Assembly (NCBI GenBank): GCA_019247515.1
Contig: JAFAOS010000354.1
Coordinates: 1-38,174 of the forward strand
DNA from: Chloroflexota bacterium
Lineage (GTDB): Bacteria; Chloroflexota; UBA6077; CF-72
Direction of reading: 5' to 3'
DNA: 38,174 nucleotides
Shown here piece by piece: positions 7,888 to 15,901 of this stretch (the stretch's first letter is position 1; every line of letters starts with the position of its first letter). Position numbers and translations under genes: made by a program. Below the pieces are notes generated by a model. It did not search any database. It worked only from the letters and a program-made list of their open reading frames with translations, and was not told the DNA's origin.

Positions 7888-9321
7888 GTGTCTGACGGAG
7901 TCTTCAGCCGGTCCTACCGCGCCACAACGCTCGGCATCCTGCTCGCCATCACGGCCATGGCCTGCGAAGGCATGGCCGTTGCGACCGTGTTGCCGTCGGT
8001 CGCCTTCGACCTGGGCGGTCTCGACAACTACGGCTGGGCCTTCAGCGCCTTCATGCTCGCGTCGCTGGTAGGCGCCATCAGCGCGGGTGAAGCGGCCGAC
8101 CGCCAGAATGCGATGCTGCCCGCGCGGCTCGGATTCGTGTCTTTTTCGGTCGGGCTGTTGATCGCCGGCCTGGCGCCGCTGTGGCCCATCCTGCTCATCG
8201 GACGCGTCGTCCAGGGCTTCGGCGCGGGCAGTTTGATGGCGGTGTCGTTCGTGGCGATCGCTCGGGCCTACCCGGAGGCGCTGCGGCCACGCATGCTGGC
8301 GCTGGTCTCCAGCGCCTGGTTTGTTCCCGCGCTGGTTGGGCCGGCGCTGGCGGGCCAGGTGGCTGAACACGCGTCGTGGCGCTGGGTCTTCCTGGCGATT
8401 CTGCCGCCGGTGGCCATCGCCGCATGGATGCTGCTGCCGCCGCTGGGTCGACTCTTCTCAGTCGACATGCCCGTCAGTCCGAACAGCGGCCGTGGCCGAG
8501 TCCCGGGCCGCGTGCTGACGTCCCTGCGCCTGACGGCGGGCGTGGCCCTGGTGTTGTTCGCCGCGGACCTGCCGGAGCTGCCGGTCGCGCTGCTCGTCGG
8601 CGCGCTGGGTGTGCTGCTCGCGGTGCCGGCCCTGACCGCCCTGCTGCCCGAGGGGACCCTCTCGGCACGGGGCGGACTGCCGGCCGCGGTCGCGCTCCGC
8701 GGCCTGCTGGCATTCGGCGTCTTCGGCAGCGAGGCGCTCATCCCCCTGGGGTTGACCACCCAGCGCGGCGTTGCGCAGTCGCTGGTCGGCCTGGCCCTGA
8801 CCGCTGGCGCCCTGGCCTGGGTGCTTGGCTCGTGGGTGCAGGACCGTGCTGAGGCGCGGTCTTCGGGGTCTCTGGTGGCGCGCGCGATGCGCGTCGCCGT
8901 CGGTCTGTGCCTGATCGCCGTCGGAATCAGCGGCGTGGCAGCGACCGTCGTCCTGCCGAGCGTGCCCGTCGAGCTGGTCGCGGTGGCCTGGGCGGTCGGC
9001 GGCCTGGGAATGGGCCTGGCTTACCCCGCGACCACATTGACGGCGCTGGGCGTGGCCTCCAGCGGCGAAGAGGGCGCGGCGGCAGCCTCGCTCCAGGTTG
9101 CCGAAACCATCGGCACCGCGGTGGGCACCGGCACGGTGGGCGCGCTGTTCGCCATGTCGGTCCACCTGGATCGCGGCATGTCCGATGGGCTGACGTGGGG
9201 CTTCCTCCTCACGTTCACGAGCATCGTGCTGGGACTGGCGCCAGCCGTACGCATGGCGGCGTCGGGGCCCCAGGTGATGCAGCGCTTGCGACCAAGGACC
9301 GCCACCACGCGCCCGTCCTAA
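7888..9321 (+). CDS. MFS transporter, drug-efflux type
   Basis: This is a major facilitator permease of about 477 residues with at least 12 hydrophobic segments, likely a proton-coupled exporter of small molecules. It opens with RATTLGILLAITAMACEGM, followed by the helix 1 segment AVATVLPSVAFDLGG; the loop 2-3 region is AGEAADRQNAML, and RVVQGFGAGS marks helix 4, as in the EmrB/DHA families. I prefer the GTG at 7888, which puts the first helix at the usual distance; a GTG at 7843 in the same frame would add 15 residues that look unlike the family. Neither start has a good ribosome-binding site. The upstream DNA is a repeat copy, which may have replaced the original leader. Confidence 0.85.
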   Translation: MSDGVFSRSYRATTLGILLAITAMACEGMAVATVLPSVAFDLGGLDNYGWAFSAFMLASLVGAISAGEAADRQNAMLPARLGFVSFSVGLLIAGLAPLWPILLIGRVVQGFGAGSLMAVSFVAIARAYPEALRPRMLALVSSAWFVPALVGPALAGQVAEHASWRWVFLAILPPVAIAAWMLLPPLGRLFSVDMPVSPNSGRGRVPGRVLTSLRLTAGVALVLFAADLPELPVALLVGALGVLLAVPALTALLPEGTLSARGGLPAAVALRGLLAFGVFGSEALIPLGLTTQRGVAQSLVGLALTAGALAWVLGSWVQDRAEARSSGSLVARAMRVAVGLCLIAVGISGVAATVVLPSVPVELVAVAWAVGGLGMGLAYPATTLTALGVASSGEEGAAAASLQVAETIGTAVGTGTVGALFAMSVHLDRGMSDGLTWGFLLTFTSIVLGLAPAVRMAASGPQVMQRLRPRTATTRPS

Positions 9322-9368
9322 TCGTGTTCGTTGCGGCACGCCCGCATCGCGAGCGGGCCGCCAGAGCG

Positions 9369-10403
9369 TCAGGTGTGCACGACCCGCAGGCTCGTGACGC
9401 CCGACGCGCGCGCGTTCGCTCCGCGCGTCGGCATCTGGAGCGCCGGTCGGAATGAGTCGCCACCGTCCTCGGTCAGCCACACGGTGCCGTCGGTCATGCC
9501 GATGCATACCGCGTCGGGGTCGTGCGCATCGCCGGCCACGGCCCGCGGCGCCGCCGCAATATCCTCGGGCAGACCGCCCGTCAATCGGGTCCACGTCTTG
9601 CCCTGGTCAGCGCTGCGGTAGATCGCCGAACGCGCTCCCTCGGGTCGAGACCAGCCTGGTGGTGGCACCGAGGCGGCGGCGGTAAACACCCTGTGCGGCT
9701 TCGACGCATTGACCACCAGGTGGGCCATGTAGCGTCGATCCAGTCCGCTGTCCGAGGCCGAAAACGACGCGCCGCCATCCTCGCTGCGATAGACGCCACT
9801 GCCGCTCGTGCTGATGATGATGCGCGGATCGTCGGGCATGAAGTACGCGGTGTGTGAATCGAACTCGGTGCCCTCCGTGAGGTTGTGCCAGGTCGCCCCA
9901 CCGTCACGCGAGCGGATGAGCCAGCCCTCCTCGACGGCGGCCAGGATGTCGGCGGGGTCCTCCGCACGCAGGCTGATGTGTTTGACGTGTGGAATATGCG
10001 GCGGCTGGGGAAACGTCCACTCCGGCACGCGCGGCAGGGCCTGCACCTGGTCGCACTCACGCCAGTGCGCGCCGCCATCCTCGCTTTTGAACATGGATGC
10101 TGGCGAGGTGCCAGCCCACAGCTCGCCCGTGACGGGGTGCTGCTCGAGCCACCAGACTTCTTGCTTGCTCAGTCCGTTGTTGATCGCCCGCCAGCTGCGC
10201 CCGCCGTCGTCGCTGCGCAGGACCCCAGCGGTGGCGGTGCCCGCAAACAGCACGTTCGGGTTCTGACGGTCGACCACCAGCGGGCAGCGCAGCCCGCCGA
10301 CCTCGGCGAGCCCGAGCGCCTCGACGCGCGGCTCGCCGCCATTCACCTCAGCCCTGAACGCCCCCTCGGGCGTCCCGATCAGCAGCGTCCGATGTGCCAT
10401 CAC
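9369..10403 (-). CDS. Asp-box (BNR) beta-propeller protein, sialidase-like fold
   Basis: This 344-residue protein has six Asp-box (BNR) repeats at regular spacing, for example SDDGGRSWRAI, SEDGGAHWREC, SRDGGATWHNL, SEDGGASFSAS, SADQGKTWTRL and TEDGGDSFRPA. They mark a beta-propeller like that of sialidases and photosystem-assembly or VPS10-like proteins. No signal peptide is visible (start MMAHRTLLIGTPEGAF), so it is probably cytoplasmic. The arginine triad of true sialidases cannot be identified, so I do not call it a sialidase. It is convergent with the MFS gene. Confidence 0.82.
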   Translation of the reverse strand: MMAHRTLLIGTPEGAFRAEVNGGEPRVEALGLAEVGGLRCPLVVDRQNPNVLFAGTATAGVLRSDDGGRSWRAINNGLSKQEVWWLEQHPVTGELWAGTSPASMFKSEDGGAHWRECDQVQALPRVPEWTFPQPPHIPHVKHISLRAEDPADILAAVEEGWLIRSRDGGATWHNLTEGTEFDSHTAYFMPDDPRIIISTSGSGVYRSEDGGASFSASDSGLDRRYMAHLVVNASKPHRVFTAAASVPPPGWSRPEGARSAIYRSADQGKTWTRLTGGLPEDIAAAPRAVAGDAHDPDAVCIGMTDGTVWLTEDGGDSFRPALQMPTRGANARASGVTSLRVVHT

Positions 10404-10446
10404 TCCGTTTCACAACCTCCCAACACTGCGAGTAAGTGTTGCGATC

Positions 10447-10475
10447 TTGGCTCTCGCGAGCCGGTTTGGTACCCT
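10447..10475 (+). promoter_or_regulatory. Possible promoter of tRNA-Gly
   Basis: A -35-like TTGGCT (10447-10452) and a -10-like TACCCT (10470-10475) are 17 bases apart, and the tRNA starts about 21 bases after the -10 box. A short inverted repeat (GGCTC-TCGC-GAGCC) lies across the -35 box and spacer. Both boxes are weak, so this is a suggestion based on spacing and position. Confidence 0.3.
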
Positions 10476-10482
10476 GACAAAG

Positions 10483-11001
10483 CTAGAGATCATCAAGCGG
10501 AAGTGGCGCAGTGGTAGCGCACAATCTTGCCAAGATTGGGGTCGCGGGTTCGAATCCCGTCTTCCGCTCCGTGCTGTTGAGCCGCAAAGCGGGATTGCAG
10601 CCCAGCACATAGAGATTAGCCCAACGGATACCAAAGGTTTGCCCGTTCGCAGGCGCATCGATCCTCAGCGCAGCAACCTGGCGTGCCTGTACGTCCTCGA
10701 TTGGGATGAGGAAACTCGCGTCTAGGTCCGCGCAGTAGACCGCAAACGCATCGATCTGGCCGATGTACGGATCGCCGTTCGGCCGGCGCCTGTCTGCGCT
10801 GGCCGTTCGAAAGTAGACGCAGCCATGCCGATATACCCCGCTCTTGCATTGCACACGAGTGAACCTCCCGCCGCCTTCATCGATCACGAAGTCGTAGCGT
10901 TGGCTGGCGCCCCAGGGCATGAGCACCACGCGGCCCGAGGCTACGAGGGCATGCAGAATGGCTGCCTCCGACCGTTCTCCTTTCTGCGACGGCGTGGCCA
11001 T
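10483..11001 (-). CDS. PD-(D/E)XK endonuclease-like protein (group I intron-associated family)
   Basis: Residues 1 to about 136 match the small group I intron-associated PD-(D/E)XK nuclease family (start QKGERSEAAILHAL, core YDFVID, then RVQCKSG, end GIRWANLYVLG). Likely active-site residues are Asp37 and the Q-x-K pair at 51-53. Family members are usually about 140 residues. Here the frame runs on to 172 residues, and residues about 145-168 are simply the reverse complement of tRNA-Gly. The stop lies 14 bases before the tRNA's 5' end. The tail is therefore unlikely to be ancestral; the gene's own end was probably lost when it landed at the tRNA 3' end. No intron is visible in the tRNA. Activity is unknown. 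Confidence 0.7.
   Translation of the reverse strand: MATPSQKGERSEAAILHALVASGRVVLMPWGASQRYDFVIDEGGGRFTRVQCKSGVYRHGCVYFRTASADRRRPNGDPYIGQIDAFAVYCADLDASFLIPIEDVQARQVAALRIDAPANGQTFGIRWANLYVLGCNPALRLNSTERKTGFEPATPILARLCATTAPLPLDDL
10497..10568 (+). tRNA. tRNA-Gly (GCC anticodon)
   Basis: The acceptor arms GCGGAAG and CTTCCGC pair fully. The D arm is GCGC-AGTGGTA-GCGC, the anticodon stem is CAATC/GATTG around the loop TTGCCAA, and the T arm is GCGGG-TTCGAAT-CCCGT. The anticodon is GCC. The discriminator is T and CCA is not encoded. The whole gene lies antisense inside the 3' end of the endonuclease-like gene. Confidence 0.96.
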
Positions 11002-11092
11002 TGTTATTAGATCGTTTGTTCTAACGCAGTCGCAGATGCTCGCGAGTGAATTTCCTCCCGCAGCGCACGCCCGCGTCGGTGATCGCCGCCGC

Positions 11093-12733
11093 TTACTTCA
11101 GCCACGCCTCCGTGTACCAGGGCGACTCGTGGGCGGTCCAGGCGATGCCCTGCACGTTGGAGCGGGCAATGTAGCTCGAGCTCGTGGTGGGCGCGACGAA
11201 GGCCACAAAGGACTCGTCTAACAGCAGGTCGTTCATCTGCGAGTACAGGGCGCGCTGCTTCGCCACATCCGTTTCTTTCGCGGCATCGTTCATCAGCTGG
11301 ACGTACGTATCGCTGGTGAATCCGGAGTTGTTGAGCTGCGGGTTGAACGCCTTGCCGTTGATCAGCGCAGTGCTTGGCGACAGGTGTGCATACGTAACGG
11401 GAGCCCAGTAGACGCCAAACCACAGGCGGTGGTTGACCTGGTCCACCCAGGTCGCGCTGTCCATATCTTTCAGGTTCATTTTGAGGCCGATCCTGGCGAG
11501 GTCGGCCTGGTAGATCTGGCCGAATCCATCGGCCTCCGAACCCGGCGTCACGACGTAGTCGAACTCCGGCACGCTCACACCGGACTGCTGCAACAGTGAC
11601 CGGGCCTTATCCAGGTCAAAGGCGTACGCGTTCAGCTTGGCCGGCTCATAGGCAGGCGAATACGCCGGCCACGGTAGTGGGTTCGCGTGCACCAACCCGC
11701 CGGCGATGGTGTCGGCGTAGCGCTGGCGGTCGATGGCATAGTTCAGCGCCTGGCGCAGCAGCTTGTTATCAAAGGGGGGCTTCGTAAGGTTCACGCCAGT
11801 CACGTTGTAGCCGCCGGTTTGCGGGTTAATGCTGACCTGGTAGTTGGCATCTTTCTGGAGGCGCACGAGGTCCACCAGGGCCGGGGGCCGGGCGATGTCG
11901 ATCTGACCGGCCTCCAGAGTTGTGACCATGGCCACCTGGTCGCGAAACACCGGAATCTGAATGCTGTCCAGGTAGGGCTTGCCGGACTGCCAGTAGCTTG
12001 AATTTTTGGCGAGGGTCGCGTGGTCGCCAGGCACCCACTCCGCCAGTCTGAACGGGCCGGTGCCAACGGCGGTGGTCTTGGCATCCGGGCCTTCCAGCGT
12101 CGTCTTGTCGCCAACCTGGATGAACTCCAGCAGATCGAACACGGTCGGCCGTGGCTGGTCTGAGCGGAGAATGACGGTGTATTTGTCGGGAGTCTCGATG
12201 GTGGGGAACCATTGCGCCATGCCGGTGTACTGCGCGGCCGCCACTTTGGGATCGGCAGTGCGCACCAGTGTGTATTTGACGTCGTCACTGGTCATCTCGC
12301 GACCGGAGTGGAACTGCACGCCCTTGCGGAGGTTGAGCTTGATGCTCGTGAAGTCGTCGGTGTCCCAGCTCTCCGCCAGCATGGGCTGCGGCTGGAGCTG
12401 GCTGTCGTAGGCCGTGATCCGGTCGTAGACCCCGATCCAGGTCGCGTCGTTGCCGACTTTGTACTGCGGGTCGAGGTTGACGATGTCCATGAAATAGCCC
12501 TGCTTCAGGGTGCCGCCAGTCTTCGGCGCGACCTCCGGCCTGGCCGCTGTGGTCGTCGAGATGCTGACGGCGGCGGCTGGAGTGCCCGCCGGCTTCGAGG
12601 CGTCAGTTGAGCCCGCCGGCGGCGAGCTGGGCGCCGTGCCGGAGACGCACGCCCCGAGGACCGCACCTGCCGTGCCGCCCGCCATGAGCCTCAATGCGCC
12701 ACGCCTGGTCAGCTCGCCATCCCTCATGGCCAC
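11093..12733 (-). CDS. ABC transporter substrate-binding lipoprotein, family 5 (oligopeptide/nickel type)
   Basis: This 546-residue extracellular binding protein belongs to the SBP_bac_5 family, which feeds peptide, nickel or glycoside ABC importers. The leader has a twin-arginine motif (TRRGAL, Arg10-Arg11) and then a lipobox ending AVLGAC with Cys29 as the lipidated residue, so it is probably exported by Tat and anchored to the membrane. Typical family segments follow: LNLRKGVQFHSGREMTSDDV, ILRSDQPRP and LRQALNYAIDR. A Ser/Thr/Ala/Pro-rich linker follows the cysteine. No permease or ATPase gene is adjacent, so it is an orphan here. The ligand cannot be read. Confidence 0.9.
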   Translation of the reverse strand: MAMRDGELTRRGALRLMAGGTAGAVLGACVSGTAPSSPPAGSTDASKPAGTPAAAVSISTTTAARPEVAPKTGGTLKQGYFMDIVNLDPQYKVGNDATWIGVYDRITAYDSQLQPQPMLAESWDTDDFTSIKLNLRKGVQFHSGREMTSDDVKYTLVRTADPKVAAAQYTGMAQWFPTIETPDKYTVILRSDQPRPTVFDLLEFIQVGDKTTLEGPDAKTTAVGTGPFRLAEWVPGDHATLAKNSSYWQSGKPYLDSIQIPVFRDQVAMVTTLEAGQIDIARPPALVDLVRLQKDANYQVSINPQTGGYNVTGVNLTKPPFDNKLLRQALNYAIDRQRYADTIAGGLVHANPLPWPAYSPAYEPAKLNAYAFDLDKARSLLQQSGVSVPEFDYVVTPGSEADGFGQIYQADLARIGLKMNLKDMDSATWVDQVNHRLWFGVYWAPVTYAHLSPSTALINGKAFNPQLNNSGFTSDTYVQLMNDAAKETDVAKQRALYSQMNDLLLDESFVAFVAPTTSSSYIARSNVQGIAWTAHESPWYTEAWLK

Positions 12734-12909
12734 GTTCCTCCGAGTGTCGAATCGGCACGGAGAGGTTGGTCCGCCAGGGTGCGCCTGTCAAGCGCGTCGG
12801 AGAGCGCACTGACTGCGGGCGGGTCGGTTGGCCGCGCAATGTAGTCGAGCGAAATTGTCGTCGGGATCAGGGGGTTCGACCGGGTGGACCCCTTATTTGC
12901 CCGACAGGG

Positions 12910-13266
12910 TCATGGGGCGGAGTACTGGTCGATCGACACCGGTGGGCTGCCCAAGGCCCCGCCGCAGAGGCCGTCGTCGTCGGCCGGCACCAACTGGTCG
13001 TGCGTTGCGTAGAGCATGACATCGGCCGGGAGCGTGCACGGGTCAATGCCCGCCGTTTCAGCGGCGGCAGGTCCCGGGTCTGCGGGCCATGCTCGCACCA
13101 TGGCCGCGTTCATCGCACAAGCAAGCGTCGCGGACATGGCCAGCGCGCAGGCCCAGGGGCCCAGCCCCTTCGCGACGTCCCGTGGGACGAGGGGCGGGTC
13201 GCCGACGCGTCCGGAAATCCGAACATGGGCGGGCTCAACGTAGAGCGCGTCCAGGGCGGGTGGCAT
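12910..13266 (-). CDS. Possible small exported protein, unrecognised
   Basis: This 118-residue frame is in the otherwise empty stretch between the binding protein and the repeats. A hydrophobic segment (LGPWACALAMSATLACAMNA) could be a late signal peptide if translation starts at an internal ATG. The part after it, with DPCTLPADVMLYATHD and two cysteines, has a composition like a folded secreted peptide. I recognise no family and see no clear ribosome-binding site. It could be a chance open frame in GC-rich DNA. Confidence 0.3.
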   Translation of the reverse strand: MPPALDALYVEPAHVRISGRVGDPPLVPRDVAKGLGPWACALAMSATLACAMNAAMVRAWPADPGPAAAETAGIDPCTLPADVMLYATHDQLVPADDDGLCGGALGSPPVSIDQYSAP

Positions 13267-13339
13267 GACGAGCAGTACTCAGTCAAACACTCATTCCCAG
13301 GAGCCGCGAGGCGCGCGGCCGGTTGCTCAAACGTCGGCT

Positions 13340-13583
13340 TCTCCCATGAAAATATCGGTCAACACCTGTACTGACGACCCACAGGGAAGGAAGAGTTTTC
13401 ATCGCCGCTGGCGGGTCGTGGGACCCATGAAATCCTCTCCACGAAAATGTCCGTCGACATCGTTCGTAACGACCCCAAAGGGAGGGAACAGCTTCATCGC
13501 CGCTGGCGGGTCGTGGGACCCATCGAATCCTCTATAGAGAAGAATTGCCGGCACCTCAAGTGGTGGCGGCCACACACGTGAGC
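13340..13583 (+). repeat. Dispersed repeat with two tandem 95-nt modules, copy 3
   Basis: Two tandem units with a 95-base period (AAAAT at 13349 and 13444; CATCGCC at 13400 and 13495) are followed by about 47 bases of the shared GAAGAATTGCCGGCACCTC part. In both units ACGACCC and GGGTCGT, about 35 bases apart, can pair around an inner CGCC-GCT-GGCG hairpin, and GGGTC-GTGG-GACCC offers an alternative stem. The 3' hairpin of the other copies is missing. The sequence changes directly into the interior of a LuxR/TPR gene, as if at a breakpoint. Confidence 0.85.
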
Positions 13584-13596
13584 TTGGCTGGCGCAG

Positions 13597-14561
13597 GTGC
13601 TCTCCCTGCCCGCGGCCGCGACGCCCACCTTCGAACGGGCGTGGGCCCTGAACGGAGCGGGCTGGTTGGCGCTCCGCCAGGGGCAGCACACAGCCGGCCA
13701 GGCCATCAACGAGGAGAGCCTGGCCATCGGCCGCACGCTCCACGACCGACTGCTGGTCTCCCGAGGGCTCATCAATCTTGGCGCTGGTGCGCTTCAGCAC
13801 GGCGAGTACGACCCCGCGCGCGAGCGCTTTGAGGAGGCACTGGCCATCGCTCGCGGCAACCAGGACCCTATGGGCGAGGGGATGGCCCTCCGCAATCTGG
13901 GCGTGCTGGCGGTCGAGATCGGCGATTTCGCGGCGGGCGAGGCGTATGGGCGCGAAGTACTGGCGCTTGGCCGGTGGCTGCGCTCAGCCTGGATGACAAC
14001 CTCGGCGCTGACTCGGCTCGGTCAGGCTGCCTTTGGCCAGGGCAAGGTCGCCAGGGCGCGCAGTCTCCTGGAGGAGAGCCTGATCGCGGCACGAGCGTGC
14101 GGCGACCGAGCCTCGATCGCTGGAACCCTGGACGCCCTCGGAAATGTCACGTTGACTCAGGGCGACTACCAGTTCGCTTGCGCGCTGCTGCGAGAGAGTC
14201 TTCAGCTGCGTTACGACCTGGGCGAGTGGCCCAACATTCCGACGTCCGTGGAGAGCCTGGCGCGGGCGAACGCCATGGGTGGACGGCCTGAGAAAGCGGT
14301 GCGCCAGCTCGGTGCTGCCGCGGGATTGCGCGAGGCGCTGCAGCTCCCGCAGACGCCGCGGCAGCGGGCCGCGAACGCGAGGTCGTCGCGCTGGCGGCGC
14401 GCGGGCTCAGCAACCGGCAGATCGCCGAGGAGCTGGTGATCACGGAACGGACGGTCGAGAACCATCTCCGGCATATCTTCGACAAGCTGGGCGCGAATTC
14501 GCGCACCCAGGTGGCCGCCTTGGCTGTTGCCCTGGGCGCTCCGGCGGACAACCCCTGGTGA
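13597..14561 (+). pseudogene. Remnant of a LuxR-family TPR regulator (5'-truncated, frameshifted)
   Basis: Two parts of one protein lie in two frames. From 13597, about 250 residues of tetratricopeptide-like repeats (ALNGAGWLALRQGQHTAGQA, then RERFEEALAIAR and RSLLEESLIAAR) match the C-terminal half of large NB-ARC/TPR LuxR regulators. After residue about 255 the frame fails. The LuxR DNA-binding domain (REREVVALAARGLSNRQIAE, then ITERTVENHLRHIFDKLGA) continues in another frame from about 14367 to the stop at 14559-14561. The N-terminal ATPase domain is absent: the gene begins in mid-domain beside repeat copy 3. A sequencing error could explain the shift but not the missing half, so I call it a pseudogene. 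Confidence 0.8.
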
Positions 14562-14573
14562 TATCGTCCGCCG

Positions 14574-15704
14574 ATGTTCGTGTTCGTTGGAGCCATCACT
14601 TCGGTGTACTCGGAGCCGAAGCCGCCACTCTATGAGCGGCCCGCTCCGCTGCCGCGCGAGGGGAACATGGGTGAGGAGAAGGTCGGGATCACCGTATTCG
14701 ACCTGGATGCGACTTCGGGAGAGCTGCGACACCTCCAGGATGTGCGCGGCCTCCGCAACCCGACCTATCTCGCCGCCCATCCTGCGCAACGGCTGCTGTA
14801 TGCCGCCGAACGCGAGACGACGACCTGGGGGCCGATCGAAGCCTTCGCGGGGCAGATCACGACGCTCACGATTGGTTCGAATGGAACGCTAGCTGTGAAA
14901 GATCGGCTGGCGATCGGCGGTGGGGCGACCTACATCAGCACCGGACCTGACGGAAGATATCTGCTTGCCGCATTACCGGCTCCGCGGTGCGTGATGGTGT
15001 TTCCGATCGGCGAAGACGGCCGCGTGCAACCCGCGGCCGACATGGTCCAGCTTCAGGGTCGGGGTGTCAATACGATTACGCTCGAACGCCCATTCCCGCA
15101 TTGCATTCGACCGGATGCAACCGGCAAGCGGGCGCTGGCGTGCGACATGGGCATGGATCGAGTGATGGTGTTCGACCTGAATGAGAATGGTGGATTGGCG
15201 GCTGCTCCGCATCCGTTTGCGCAGCTGAGCTCGGGGGCTGGTCCGCGACATCTCTGGGTCCACACGAACAATCGGTGGATATATACCGTCAACGAGATCG
15301 ACTCGTCGGTGTCGGCGTTCGAGTACGACGCGGAGTCGGCGGCGCTGCGAATAATCGGGACCACGTCCACACGCCCGGAGGGCTTCGAGGGCCACAATTC
15401 CGGTGCGCAGATCGTGGTCCATCCGTCGGGTCAGTTCCTGTACAGCTCCAACCGCGGCCACAACAGCATCGCGGTATTCAGCATCGATCCGGAGTCCGGT
15501 CGGCCGCGGTTGATGGACCTGGTGTCAACGCGGGGCGAGACGCCACGTAACTTCAATATCGACCCGAGCGGTCAGCTCCTGGTGGTGGCAAACGTCAACA
15601 GCGACAACCTGGTGAGCTTCCATATCGATCAGGGGACCGGTCAACTGTCGCCGACGGGACATTCCGCCAGCTGCGAGAAACCAGTGTGCGTGATGTTTGC
15701 ATGA
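14574..15704 (+). CDS. Lactonase family beta-propeller protein (6-phosphogluconolactonase-like)
   Basis: This 376-residue protein matches the seven-bladed propeller lactonase family, which includes the YbhE-type 6-phosphogluconolactonase of the pentose phosphate pathway and muconate-lactonizing relatives. Blade signatures include GITVFDLDATSGEL, NPTYLAAHPAQRLLYA, GPRHLWVHTNNRWIYTVNE, IVVHPSGQFLYSSNRGHNSI, and TPRNFNIDPSGQLLVVANVN near the end. No signal peptide is seen, so it is cytoplasmic. It starts 12 bases after the LuxR remnant. Lactone hydrolysis is likely, but no other sugar-phosphate genes are close, so the substrate is open. Confidence 0.88.
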   Translation: MFVFVGAITSVYSEPKPPLYERPAPLPREGNMGEEKVGITVFDLDATSGELRHLQDVRGLRNPTYLAAHPAQRLLYAAERETTTWGPIEAFAGQITTLTIGSNGTLAVKDRLAIGGGATYISTGPDGRYLLAALPAPRCVMVFPIGEDGRVQPAADMVQLQGRGVNTITLERPFPHCIRPDATGKRALACDMGMDRVMVFDLNENGGLAAAPHPFAQLSSGAGPRHLWVHTNNRWIYTVNEIDSSVSAFEYDAESAALRIIGTTSTRPEGFEGHNSGAQIVVHPSGQFLYSSNRGHNSIAVFSIDPESGRPRLMDLVSTRGETPRNFNIDPSGQLLVVANVNSDNLVSFHIDQGTGQLSPTGHSASCEKPVCVMFA

Positions 15705-15742
15705 ATCCCTGAAGGTGAAGGCACGTGAAGTATCTTGGCGGG

Positions 15743-15884
15743 TTGATGAAAACCCCCCGAAGGGCTCCACCGTAGGTGGAATCCACTGAACCTGCGTTCG
15801 TCAGAGGGCGCTGGCTCACGTTTGTGGCCGCCAGCTTTCGACGTGCCGGCAATTCTTCTCGGCAGAGTGGATAAAAGCAGACTT
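15743..15884 (-). repeat. Dispersed repeat, short form, copy 4 (inverted)
   Basis: Read on the minus strand, this is nearly the same as copy 1 at 7422-7559: AGTCTGCTTTTATCCACTC, GAAGAATTGCCGGCAC, AAAGCTGGCGGCCACAAACG, the hairpin TCCACC-TAC-GGTGGA, then CCCTTCGGGG and TTTTCATC. The UUCG-capped stem plus T-run looks like a factor-independent terminator on the minus strand. No 95-nt module is present. It ends 17 bases before the broken MFS gene. Confidence 0.85.
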
Positions 15885-15901
15885 TCAACAACCTGTCAGA
15901 C

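Noticed and set aside
9369..10403. Calling the Asp-box protein a sialidase
   Set aside because: Asp-boxes mark only the propeller fold; the catalytic arginines and Tyr/Glu pair cannot be identified and no signal peptide is seen.
13340..13537. CRISPR array
   Set aside because: The tandem units repeat without unique spacers, have a 95-base period and no cas genes are near.
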